This document shows, in pieces, positions 11,201-23,000 of a DNA stretch of 64,000 nt. Origin of the DNA: Rhizophagus clarus (Eukaryota; Glomeromycota; Glomeromycetes; Glomerales; Glomeraceae); the NCBI GenBank assembly GCA_015698045.1, contig BLAL01000242.1, positions 563,001 to 627,000 of the forward strand, read 5' to 3'. A model generated the notes under the pieces. That model searched no databases. It was not told the origin of the DNA and was given only the letters and a program-made list of their open reading frames with translations. Position numbers and translations under genes: made by a program. The first letter of the stretch is position 1. Each line of letters opens with the position of its first letter.

Positions 11201-14118
11201 AATAGCTACCATGTCGAATACTAATTCTTCACATGCATGGTATTATTATCACGAATTATACTCATTTTATGATAATTGTTTATTGGGGTTAGTTGAGTTA
11301 GTTGTTTATTAACTTTTTTATTTACAATATAGGATGGGTTTAGTCATTTATTTCATAGTATTTTTCCAATTAGGTTTGGGATTGGCGGCTATCTGGGGAC
11401 AAGGTGCCGTTGTTTCTGTTAACCAAGGATATCCAAGATTTTGCAAGAGAGCCCATAAAGGTTTTGGAGCTTTTTTACTTTTAGCTTCTTGGTGAGTGTA
11501 ACTTACATTAATTTTATTAGATTAATGTAATTTGTTATTGACGTGATTTTTTTACTCTTTATAGGGTTAACATATATCTTGGTAAGGATGTCAACATTTT
11601 CAACATTTTCTCTCTTTTATAACTTTTTTTCAATTGCTAATTTGCTAATTTTTACTTAATCTAACGAAAAAAAAAAGGGATAGATACTTATACAAAATCG
11701 TATAGTTAGTGAGTATTCATCGAAAAAAAAAAATTAGAAAAAAAAAATAATCTAACTAATACTAATGAATTTTTCATTATCTAGTGAATCAAAATTTTTC
11801 GTTTTCATTTATGTTACATGGACATTTTTGTTAATAATGATATTTTTAATTGGTGAATATCGGTGGAGAAAAGGGGCAACTAATAAATTAGATGATGAAG
11901 AAAAAAACGCTGAAATAGGTGGAAAAAAAAATATGTTAGAGGATTATATTAATCATGAAACTTATGATAAATTACCAGAATTTATTTGGGAAGAAGTAAA
12001 TGAACGTGTTCAACGTGGTGTAAGTATTCTTTTGAACATTGGTTTTCAAACGTGAAAAAATTTTTTAAATTAAAAAAAATATGTTACGAATTTGATGTAT
12101 CTCTTACTAAATTGTTTATAATTCTTTAGGCATCCTTGGTTGTATGTAATGGATTAGTCATTGATATTAGAAAATGGATTAAAGTTCATCCAGGTGGAGC
12201 GAAAATTCTTGAGAAAGTTATTGGAACTGATATTACTAATGGTATGCAAAATATAAATATTATTTATCGTGATATTTGAAAAAAAGAATTTTTTTTTTCT
12301 TTTTTAAATTTTTTTTAACTTTTTTTTTAGATTTTTATGGTAAAAATAATGTAACGAAGATAGTTGAAGATGTAGAAACAGATTCATCTTTGTTATCAAA
12401 TTATAAAAGAGATAATAAAAATACATCAATCATAGGAAAATACGATGATATTTTAATAGAAAAATCAACAACAGAAAATCCTACTACTATATTGAACAAG
12501 TGTAGTAATATGGCTAAAGTAATTGATAATATTAATTTAAAACATTTTTCAAAATCACCATTAGCTAATCATTCACATAGTGCATTCGCTACAAAAAAGA
12601 TGTTAGATTTAGTAATAGGTAAAATGAATGAAAATTATTTTAAAGATCAAACACAAAATTCATCATTATTTGAATCAAAAGATGAAGAAGAAAATATTAT
12701 GACTAATGAATTTATTCAAAGGATCAAATTTAGAAGGTATAAATTAACGAGTAAATCAGCTGTTAATTCTAGTATAAGTTATCCAGTAATTAGATTTACT
12801 TTTACTAAAGTTCATCAAGATGATGTACGGGATGAAAGATTTTTACCTGGACATTTTATTGAAGTAAAATCTCGTATTAAGGGACAAATTGTTATTAGAG
12901 GTTATACTCCTATTGAAGGGAAAATGTCAAAATCATTCTCAATATACGTCAAAGTTTATCCCAATGGATTAATGTCGACACATTTGGTAATATTTACGTT
13001 AATTTATTTTATCTTTTTTAAAATATTGAAGTTTTCTACCCTGGCGTGAAATTCCACACCCTTGCAAAACCACTATATTAAGATTCAACTTTTTTTTTTT
13101 TTACAGAACGAACGATTAATAGGATTTGAAATTCAAGTTCGTGGACCATTTGATGTTTCAGATAGAATTGGTTCAGGTCAAGAAGACAAATTAAATTCAC
13201 CATTATTAAGAAAAAGGGGTTCGTTTGCACTTCCCTCTCCGGTTACTCCAATGACATTTGCAACAAAAAGTTCTTTGCTTAACCCAGATAGTAAGGATGG
13301 ATGTTGGGAAGAATTATTTATGATCTGTTGGGGAACTGGTATAACACCAATGTTGCAGGTACGTAATTGCGGTTTTCTTTTTTATTATTATTATTATTAT
13401 ATACACATTTTATTTATTTATTATTATTGTTGTTTTATAGTTGATTAAATATCATCTTATACATATTAGAAAAAGTCATGATTGTGGACAAAGAAATAGA
13501 AGAATTAACATGTATTTATTATTTGGTAATAAACGTATAGAAGATATTATTGATGGTATAAGATTAGAAGAATACGCATTATTAAGTAGAGGAATGCTTA
13601 CGATTAATTTTATTCTCTCGGAACCTCCTGAAGAATGGAAGGGTTTAGAAGGAATGATCACACCACCTATGTTGAAAGAATGGCTTGAAGTTACTATACC
13701 TACATCATCCACATCACAAAATATCTCTGATAAAACTGATTATGGATTAAGACTAAGAGGATACAATATACCTAGACCTCCAACAATAATTGATGATATT
13801 AATTTACCTCAAATCAACTTACCTCAACCATCATCATCATCATCATCATATCTTAAAACAATTGATGATTCAACACTAGTTGAAAGTCCAATTGAAATTC
13901 CTCAAAATATACAATCAACACCCATAGCTCAAGATCATCCATTCTTAAAGCATCGACAAATCAAACGTGGTGAAAAAATATCTATATCTGTTCCTAAATA
14001 TGTGAATAAGTTACAATCTAAAACTGTAGTATGTGGTCCAATGGAAATGATGATGATCGTTGATAAAACGTTGATAGAAATGGGTTATTCTCAACAAGAT
14101 TATATTTTGTTATTATAA
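8248..14118 (+). CDS. Haem peroxidase-DOMON-cytochrome b561-cytochrome b5-FAD/NAD(P)H reductase fusion
   Basis: Seventeen exons join in phase: 8248-9260, 9341-9503, 9598-9673, 9739-9953, 10028-10348, 10433-10486, 10574-10766, 10839-11007, 11078-11239, 11333-11491, 11565-11581, 11678-11708, 11785-12019, 12130-12241, 12331-12986, 13107-13358, 13441-14118, giving 1501 residues. Domains in order are: signal peptide (1-25); animal-type haem peroxidase (about 60-530; REHNR 256-260, proximal RYGH with H334, EDHVEGS, RETDRFWWE near 494-502); DOMON (about 555-700; GWFGMGF, candidate ligands M605 and H693/H695); five-helix b561 core (725-880; H726, H758, H787, H830, with RWRKG after helix 5 indicating a cytosolic C-terminus); cytochrome b5 (about 915-1060; H956 of HPGG, second His in HSHS 1054-1057); ferredoxin/b5-reductase module (about 1100-1501; FAD motif RGYTP 1163-1167, NAD motif GTGITPML near 1268-1275, CGP 1474-1476). 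The inferred job is to move electrons from cytosolic NAD(P)H across a membrane to an extracellular or lumenal haem site. A single transcript is inferred, not shown. Confidence 0.88.
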
Positions 14119-14181
14119 TACAATAAGAATAATGTTTGATACATTATATATATGATAATGATGAAAAATAATTGTATCACG

Positions 14182-14187
14182 AATAAA
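14182..14187 (+). terminator. Polyadenylation signal of the redox fusion gene
   Basis: A perfect AATAAA lies 64 bases after the stop codon, followed by a T-rich stretch. Its position suits 3'-end formation of the transcript. Confidence 0.5.
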
Positions 14188-14419
14188 AACTTTATTTCAT
14201 TTTTAAAATAATTCAACATACTTACATGTATGATTTGTTTGAGAAGGCCTTTTCTTTAATTTTAGAAACGGATATTTTCGTGTAGGATTAGAGTACGGAT
14301 ACTAAGTGGAGTTGATTTGAATAGTCAAATGAATTATGAATATTGTATACAACATACTGAAATCATGATAAAAGTTGGGTATATGGAGATGGATTCGGTA
14401 AAAGAATATACTTAATCTA

Positions 14420-14662
14420 TTGCTAAAAGTGTTAATAATCTTAATTCCAACCAGAATTAAATTGATTCAGCAATTTGGGCAAAATTTATCTGGTCCTATG
14501 ACTAAGCCCGCGGTGCAAAGATTTACAAGTTTCTTTGATATTGAAGAAGAATGCAAAGAAATTCTAGGAACAAATGTATTTGCGTATCATTCATCAAGAG
14601 ATACAGCGAGCTATCAACAAAATATTACATACAGGAAAATTCCAACATATTCGATATTTTAA
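14420..14662 (+). pseudogene. Coding-like fragment downstream of the fusion gene
   Basis: An 80-codon frame contains a clearly protein-like segment (residues about 18-70, with GPMTKPAVQRF, DIEEECKEILGTN and AYHSSRDTASYQQ). Its first residues and last ten look random. No good start context, splice acceptor or family match could be assigned, and the sequence around it is broken. It could be a single exon of an unrecognised gene or, more likely, a gene fragment. Confidence 0.3.
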
Positions 14663-14809
14663 TTAATCTTGACGATATTAATGTCAATCAGGCGTCAACC
14701 TTCAAAGTGAAGTCAAACAATTATTTTTTACAAAATAAACAATATATTTGTGCTTTTAATTTATATATTAAAAAAACGAATTGTATTTGCGTTACAATTA
14801 GAATATAAC

Positions 14810-15880
14810 TTTATCAAACTTATTATTAATATCCCGATAAATAAATAATAGTTCATTATAGTATAATTTTAACTACATCTGACTAATCATAATAATAGAG
14901 TACACAAGTTAGTCGTAAAAGATTTATGGAAAACATTAAATTTTTCGGTTTTTGTTACTTTTAAATACATAGTAATAGTAAGTCCAAGATAAAAAGATGG
15001 ATCGGAGATGATCATTATATACAAATGGGAATCAAATGGCGTGTTACATGTCCTCCAATAAAAAATTTCTTAATTAAAATCTACAGTAACTCCGTAAAAC
15101 GCCAAGAAATTTACTTTACAGACAATGAGCTGCAGTGATTTAAACTTTTCTTTGACCGTAAATTTTTGTTTTTCCCCAAAATTGGTGTTTAAATTTTGCT
15201 TGAAAATTAATCGCCAAATTCAGTAATGGCTGAAATTATGATTCCTGGCCAGAATTAAAATCGCATTAAAGTTAATAACGCAAACAAAATTTGTACGTAA
15301 AAAGAATATCGGCGGCATGTATGATTTTTTTTCCTTGTATGTACAATCTTAAATTATAATTGAATATGTTTGATATGATTTAAATTTTATAAGGTAATGG
15401 AATACTTAAATTTCCTTACATGATTATTTTAAATTTCATTGATCGTACAGTATGCGGACTAATTAATGATCATACTTCGCCACGCAAAAAAAAAAAAAAA
15501 AAATTTAAATGATTTAAAAAAAAAGAATCTTAAAATCAAGATCGGGAACATTTGATTATACAGAGTTACAGTAAAATCATTTATACTGCTCTTATGACAT
15601 AATAATATTCAAATTAGTTAATTATATAGACAAAAATATGACATATATGATAATTGACATTAAAATTTGATTTATATGCCGGTTGGTGGATCATGTAATT
15701 TATTTGTAAATCACTACTACTACATTTAATATTTTTAATAAATAATTTGTACGCACATTAATATAACGAATAATTTTACTTACTAACTATTATATATATA
15801 TCCTATCTAAATCCTCAGCATTTCCATTCCACTCATACTATAACTGTCTCTCTTTTATCCTATCATTAACAAACCTTCTA
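14810..15880. other. Intergenic, no gene seen
   Basis: AT-rich sequence with a poly-A run at about 15486-15502 and no coding-like frame. I see nothing assignable to a gene, RNA or element here. Confidence 0.4.
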
Positions 15881-15881
15881 A

Positions 15882-16145
15882 CAGTATTGTACACGGACAT
15901 TGTCCGGTGATTTTTAGCGGACACGGGACGTCCAAAAGTCTGTGTACGCGCCCGTGTCCGCGGGAATGTTGGACATGGACTAACTTATGATCTAAAATTA
16001 AAAATTCCTTGGTCGGGATTAACAAATAATATGCCCGGCTTTAATGCGGACAAAATATCCGGACTTAAAAAAAATACCGGACAAGGACGCAGACTATTCT
16101 GTTCCGGAATGTCCAAGTCCCTGTCCGCGTCCCATGGCAAAACTG
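15882..16145. repeat. GC-rich fold-back element built on GGACA/TGTCC subrepeats
   Basis: This 264-bp island is much richer in G+C than its surroundings. It is composed of GGACA, GGACG and TGTCC words on both strands. The left end (CAGTATTGTAC, then ACGGAC) resembles the reverse complement of the right end (GTCCGCGTCCCATGG, then CAAAACTG), and an internal CAGAC-type segment also recurs inverted. The picture is of a degenerate hairpin-forming or fold-back mobile element. An open frame on the minus strand (15985-16170) is a by-product. I could not define a target-site duplication. Confidence 0.45.
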
Positions 16146-16560
16146 CCTCATAATATGATTCCATATGCATCCTGAAGCTTTGCTTAGGTGTGTTATGATC
16201 ATATTGACGCCAAGGGTTCCTACACCCATAAAATCATGTTAAAAGTACTCAATCTTAAAATATTATTGTAAAATGGTGAATTGCCCGTATTAATATAATC
16301 ATTTGCGAGTTCTACAAGAGTTCAAGAGACTTATATCAGACACCTACCAAGTTAAGTTTTAACCATTCACCTGAAAAACCATTCTTCTGAAAAAGCAACA
16401 TCAAACATCTGCTCAAGCATCACTTTGAGCATCATTACTGTTACCTGAAATTAAAAAAAAACTTAGTATGGTGCACCATAATAGTGGGTATCCTTCGTAA
16501 TCCTATTGGTTCACTCATGGGCAACGGCATCATACCATTCGATTCCCTCAATTCAAACGA

Positions 16561-16798
16561 TTCACCTTCAGGTATCACTTTCATCCGTAGCCTTGTATGC
16601 AACGTATTTTCATGCGTCGTGAAACTTACAGCGCGCAATTACTCATGGTAGCTTTCCAGTTTATAATCAGATATATTTAATTTTTCACCTTCAGGCATCA
16701 CTTGTAGCCTCCTTGGATGCAACGTATTTTTCATGCGTCGTGAAACCCTGCAGCACGCAGTTACTCGTGGTAGCTTTCCGGTTTATAACCAAATATAA
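16561..16798. repeat. Tandem duplication, 2 x about 120 bp
   Basis: Copies 16561-16683 and 16684-16798 share TTCACCTTCAGG, a central GCAACGTATTTT plus CATGCGTCGTGAAAC, and GGTAGCTTTCC near their ends. They differ by scattered substitutions and small indels. A minus-strand frame (16441-16638) covers the first copy and has mildly protein-like content (VIPEGESFELRESNGMMPLP), but the second copy has stops there. The unit may derive from a decayed coding element. The duplication itself is plainly visible. Confidence 0.6.
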
Positions 16799-16799
16799 T

Positions 16800-17630
16800 C
16801 TAATATACCCACTTTGAATGTCTCTCTCTAACTTCATTTCTACGTCTTAACAATAACATATTTTCTGCAATACAAGAATGATTATTATCTACTGTTAAAG
16901 AATGGACGTGTAAATATAATCTATATATAATATAAATAATATGTCATTTTTTGATATAAAATTTAATGATAATGTAATTACATGTTTTGCTTCGCCTAAG
17001 AAAATTAATAATATAATGTTAATCTTTCATTAATATGAAATACCGTAATTTCAACGTGAAATGTCACCATCAAAATTGAAGTTATCGTCTAGCTTAACTT
17101 GATAGATACCAAAATGAATCGAGTCAAGACATTTTAGATCAATTACTTGTCACATTGTAAGAAAAAAGCTTTATAGGAAAAAAAAGAAAGGGATTAGAGA
17201 TTAGACGAACGAGAGAAAAAAAAAAGAAAATGGGTCCTCATTATATATATATTTTTTTCAGTTATTAATCATGAAAAAAATAATTGCAAACTCTGAACAG
17301 TATGAGTCATCAAGCCATTATGCCGCGATGACGTGATTAATACCTAATTTTCCTTTTTTGTACGCAATTTGCTTATGTAATATATCCTTGTAGGGGTATA
17401 AATCGGATTTTTAAAAATTAGTATGATAGTTTGACACATCACGACACGATTATCAAAAACCCGTAAATTGTCAGTACAAAATCTTGATAATACTAAGGAG
17501 AGCAAAGTTTAAAAAAAATTCTTTTTTAAAAAAAAAAACAAAACTTGAAAATCAAAACCCAATAACCCAAAAAAACATCGAATAACGCTCAATATTGTAA
17601 TGTTATATTATATATTAACTAGACTTTTAT
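16800..17630. other. Intergenic, 3' side of the Crinkler-like gene
   Basis: No gene seen. On the minus strand an AATAAAAG motif at about 17625-17632 lies about 30 bases past the stop of the gene at 17663-20011 and could be its polyadenylation signal. Short homopolymers fill the rest. Confidence 0.35.
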
Positions 17631-17662
17631 TAATTGATTATGAATAATTACAAAATTAGCAG

Positions 17663-20011
17663 TTAATTAAAATTATAACCCATGGCTTTGAAAATTGGAA
17701 ATTGATCACTGATACTTGAAAATGATACATGTAACTTATTGGGTATCATTTTAGTAACTTTTTCAATAACATTATCAAAAGTAATCCAAATAAAATAAAT
17801 TTTGGATTCATTTATACCACACAAACGTGACCAATCTTCGTTAAAATGATTCACATTTTTTCTATCATGGATTTTATCAATAGCAATTTGAAATGCAAGT
17901 AATACTCCTTCCTCACGATTCCAGATAAAAAAATCCACACCAGGATAATTAGGATATTTAGGATATTCTGGAATGAGAAGAACATTTTTGTACTCTTTAA
18001 AATCTTTGATAGAAGACAAGTCATTATTAACAAGTCTGATAACTTTATCAAAAATGATATTTTTATCAAATACATTTGAACTTGGATTTCCAAAATTCCT
18101 AAATTAATGAAGTATTAAAAATGTTAGCGTATTTGATATGCTTACATTGGACGGTGTTCTAGGTTTGCCAAAAATTAAAATTCTTTAGTTTTCACTTACC
18201 AACATCTGAATTCAAATTTTCTCATAATATCTAGTATTGTTGTAATATACGATGCAGTAATCCTTTCCATGGAATCGACAGTGTATTCATCACTTTGTAG
18301 AGCCTTTAATGTAGCCTCATTAAGATCATTTATCACATTTTGACCATGAGAATGAGTAATGGCTAATCTGGTTAAAGGGTGAATAGCAAGAATTGTTTCA
18401 ATTTCAAATTCTTCATTTTCATCCAAAAATGAAACGGAACCAACACGCATAAATCGATGATCCATATCGTATGTTTTATTAAGAGGTGGTTCAGTTTGAA
18501 GAATCATGGAAGTAACACATGCATTTAAATTTTCTGCTCTCTTTTTTGATAAATTATCTTGATAAATTTGATAATCTCTTGCTATAATACTTTCTCGCAA
18601 CCCCAAATAATTTTCAGTTTTTTCCTGAAGATTTCCTGCTGGTGTATCATACCAAATATCTAATTCCAAAGGATAGGCACTTGTCCAATACTTCACATAA
18701 TCCATTTGTGCTTTATTGTCATCATAACCACGCAATGTGCACCATTGATTGAACTCATCATCATCATAACCATCGAATAGATTCAATTTATTCCATGATT
18801 TAAATCGACATGCATCATTGTTAGAAGTTTCAGAAACAATGATGAGACCAGAATTATTTAGAATTCCAGAAAGACCATTTACCAATACGAAAGGATATTC
18901 ATTATGAACTTCGTGTTTATACAAAGCATTACATTGATCAAAGACCCAGATCCAGTAATCATTTTTAAAATAGTTTGCCAACTCTTTGAGGAATAAATGA
19001 AATCGTTCTTTCCTAATGTGATTTAAAAATTTAGTTTGAGATGAGATATTTTTAATAACATTTTTAAGTCTAGTTTAAAATTAAATAATTAAATTGATTA
19101 CCTATTATTTGTCTCAGATTGTTTAAGATACTCGATGATTCTACTGACCTTTGCATTATATAATAAATTGACTTCGCTCAACTTTTTTTGTATATTATTT
19201 GTTAGTCCGTACATCACAAGTTCGGCCCAATCAGTTATGGTAAGTGGCGTTAGTTCGTCTTTGTTGAAAGTACATAGAAGTTCGTTTAATAAATATTGAT
19301 ATGGTTCAATTTGGTGAGATGACCACCATTCTTCACAACTATTAATATACGTTACTCTATAATATGATTGTAGACGAAGTTCTGAAACGAGATAATACAA
19401 GCTGTACGATTTTCCTAAACCAGAAGGTCCATATATATGAAGGCCTCTTGAACTGTTTTCTTCATTGAGTGCCTTCATAATAGCATTATAAATTTGATCA
19501 TGATGATTTCTACGTAATAAGGGTAATTCACCATCCATAAAATGAAAACAATCTTGAAATTTGTTTGGGCTCAAACTTGGTAGATAGACAACGTCATGAT
19601 GATTTGTCATAACTTCAAGGAGTTTTTTATCTGTTTCTTTTGCTTGTTGAACAATTGCAACAAATGGGTCAAGTTGATCTTCAAATTCATTAGCTCTCAC
19701 TTTTATTCTACTAGGATATATCATGGGTACAGTTGTCATAAAAGCTCTTTCTTTACCCTTTGTACTTGTACTCGAAGAAGCAAAACTTGAAGGACTTCGG
19801 GCTATTTTTTGATCAAAAAAAAAAAAAAGGTCAGAATTGATTTTCTCATAATGCATCAGTATCTTTTTCAAAAAAATTTACCAAACATTGATCCTTTAAC
19901 AGGAGGTTGCTTTTTTCTCTCTGTTGTTTTTCCAGAGAATTCTTCCATATTTTCAACCTTTCGTTTTTGTGAACCACTCGAACCACTCGACATGATATCT
20001 GTAATATCCAT
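17663..20011 (-). CDS. Crinkler/RHS-like protein: P-loop NTPase plus restriction-endonuclease-like domain
   Basis: Four exons join in phase: 20011-19882, 19801-19102, 19012-18200, 18098-17663, giving 692 residues (686 if the ATG at 19993 is used). The N-terminus is Ser-rich and basic with a QKRK nuclear-localisation-like patch. A P-loop GPSGLGKS (about 168-175) is followed by WVFDQ (about 299-303), a plausible Walker B strand, and a helical STAND-like region. The C-terminus has PGVDFFIW (about 600-607) then LLAFQIA (about 614-620), the pattern of a PD-(D/E)xK fold with Gln in place of the usual Glu-x-Lys. This NTPase-nuclease order is known for eukaryotic Crinkler and trypanosome RHS proteins, which are transposon-derived or effector-type proteins acting in nuclei. 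No LFLAK-type N-terminal domain and no signal peptide are visible. Target and activity are unknown. All splice phases are consistent, which supports an intact gene. Confidence 0.78.
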
Positions 20012-20059
20012 GATATCAATTATTATTAAATTATCAATGATGGTAAATAAATAATAAAT

Positions 20060-23000
20060 CATTTGAAAGTATTAATTATGACTTACTTCGTGCTCATCAT
20101 AACTCAAAATTTGTCGAATTTGTCATATACATCATTAATCCCGAACAGTTTTGAAAAAAAAACAATCTTTTTTTTTTAAAAAAAAAAAAAAAAAATACGT
20201 ACGTCATTGACGTGAGGAAAATGATTTCTTTATTTAGAAATGTTTCTTTTCCCAATACATTTAGACTATTTTTGAATTAATCTGGGAAGAAATTAAAAAA
20301 AAAAAAAAATCAAATGATCGACGCAATAAATTGTTGAATTGACTTATTTACAACTCTAGTGAAACATATTTGAAACCAATAAAGGCACCGCCACACAGCC
20401 ACTTATTTCTTTTGTTTGTCGCAGATCAAATAACATGCGGTTCCGTGACTTTACTGGGTAAGATCAGTTGTCATACAATTCATATTGGTTATATTGATGA
20501 AAAAACATACCATTTTCTCCACACAAGAACAATAAATATTATTATAATTAAAGTATCTTTTGCGAATTATTATGAAACAATTATATTGGAACATGAATTA
20601 TTACTAAGCCAAATCAACAATAACCTCCTTTTTTTTTTGATGATGATTAATATTATTTCGTTGAGATAACGATTATTGGACCTTGAAACACTTGAATTAG
20701 GAAAATCGCATATGTAATTTGATCTAAATTATCCTAAATTGATTCAATTTGATCCTCATACTTTAATTATCATTTAATGATTTTATTGGTTGTTTTTTTT
20801 CGCGTGTTCGGATTAATAAAAATTGTTATCGGCTTAACAATTAAACGACTATACGAGAATTTACAATAGATTCATTTCCGCAGTTTAGTAAGAATTAGGT
20901 TCACGAAAAAAAAAAAAATATCATTGATAAATGAATTTTTTTCAATTATGAATATTAATTAAGAAAATAATATTTATAAATTCCGTGACAATGACTTTCT
21001 TTTTTTAGCAAATATAATTGTTTTTTTTTACCGGTTTATCCAACATACCGGATTATCCAACGAATACAGTTTTCTTTTTAAAAAAAAAAAAAAAAAAAAA
21101 TTACAAGTTTTAACTATATTTAATCAATTTGTTTACTTTTATAAATATATTTTTATATCACATACATGATAATAATAAAATAAATAAATTTATATAATTG
21201 AAAATTTTTATGGAATAAAAAAAAAATATTTCGAATTCCGAAAAAAATTTTGGAAATTTCTAAAAAATGTGTCAGAACCTTAAATGTAATACAATATTGT
21301 TCTTATTGAATTGAATAACTCGTGAATTTTAGGGAGAAGCCGGTGAGAAAAAGTGTGGGGTAATGTGGCTGACTTTACTTTGTAGTTCGAGTTTGGTTTA
21401 ATTAATTTAATTATGAATTTTTTATTACAAAAAAAAAAAAAAAAAAAAATTATTACGAATTTTATTTAATCACAAAATTGTAACCTACCAGAAAAGAACA
21501 TTCATAACTTTATTAGGGAATAATAAATAGTTAAATGATCGTGAACAAAGAAATTTCTTTAATTATAATAATTTATTAGTTACATTAAGTAATTTTTTTG
21601 TTTGCTTCCTCTTTTCTCCCCGATCTTATTATTATCAAAATATGCTAGGTCTTGAACCCTGGAGTTCTCATTATTTGACCAGAATTGTCGGAAACCTCAT
21701 AAAAGATGTTTCGGATAAAGCCTTTTGAACATATTACGTTAAATTCATTCTTTTAAAAGAGCATTATATTTTTAATATGTCTTTATTTTTTTTTATTGTA
21801 AATCATCTGATGCGTTATCTAATTCAATCGCAAGAGTTTCACATTTCATTAAAATTGTTTAGCACACATGACATGGTTAACACACGCGATTATTATTACT
21901 TTGAAAAGTTCTTTTTATTTTTAATCGTTGTAGTGCAAAAAACACAACATATTTGTTATATTACATGTACTTATCATTAATGATAATCTATTATTTTTAT
22001 TACACTATAAATTATTTTACTTTATTTTTATTTTTTTTTTTAACCTTATCTAATTTTCCTTTAAAGATGATAACTTGATCGAATAATTTTTGTTGTTTCA
22101 TGATCCCGTTTTGACTTCATTATAACAATAAAAATAATATTTATGCAATTAATAAAAACTTATTCGTAAAATGAAACATAATTGCCAAGAACTTTAAATA
22201 TTACTACCAATCAATTTGGTTTGCGCAGCAAGCACAACGCGTCACACTTAGGGATCTCCTAAACTTTATATATTGAAAATCCCGACACATTAAAATCGGT
22301 TATAAAATTATGCCGAATCGTATACAAACTTTCCCAATTATGGTAAAAAAAGGGAAAGTTAGAAAGTTACAAAAAAAAAAAAATTATTCTTGTTCTATTT
22401 TTCTTTGTTGATATGTGAAAAAAAAAAAAATATTTATTGTATTGTAATTAACAAATTAGTTCCTTTTTTCTTTTTCTTTTTGTTTTAAGAAAAAAAAAAA
22501 AAAAAATTTAAATAAATAAATGAAATATATATATATATATAAAATAAAGAAACAAAAAATTTTTTTATTTTTATTTTATTTACAGGATTTATAACTTGTA
22601 ACAATATACTTTTTTTTTTTTTTTGTTACTTCAAAACTCTTTTCGATATTGTCACTCGTTCACAAGAAAAAAAATATAAAGTAAAAAAAACTTTTCTGTA
22701 TAGAAAGGTTCCATGGAAAAAAATAACTTTCTAACCTTTCCAGTTTTGGATCGAAGTTTTTTTTGACGGAGAAAAATTTCCGGTAAAAAAAAAAAAAAAA
22801 AAAAAAAAATTTTTATTTGTTTATTTTGTGTGAATCTTTATCATGGCGGAAGGGGCGGATGTATTATGTCGGAAGGTTATTCTTTTACATATCGGACATA
22901 TCGGATTACAAATATTATGTACATCAACTTGGCTTTTTTTGATTGATTGGATACTGGTTAAATTACCGTTTGTCGATCACCCGTATTTTTTTGCTGCGTT

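Noticed and set aside
15985-16170. Minus-strand frame with Pro/Asp-rich content
   Set aside because: It is read from the GGACA/TGTCC fold-back element and follows its subrepeats.
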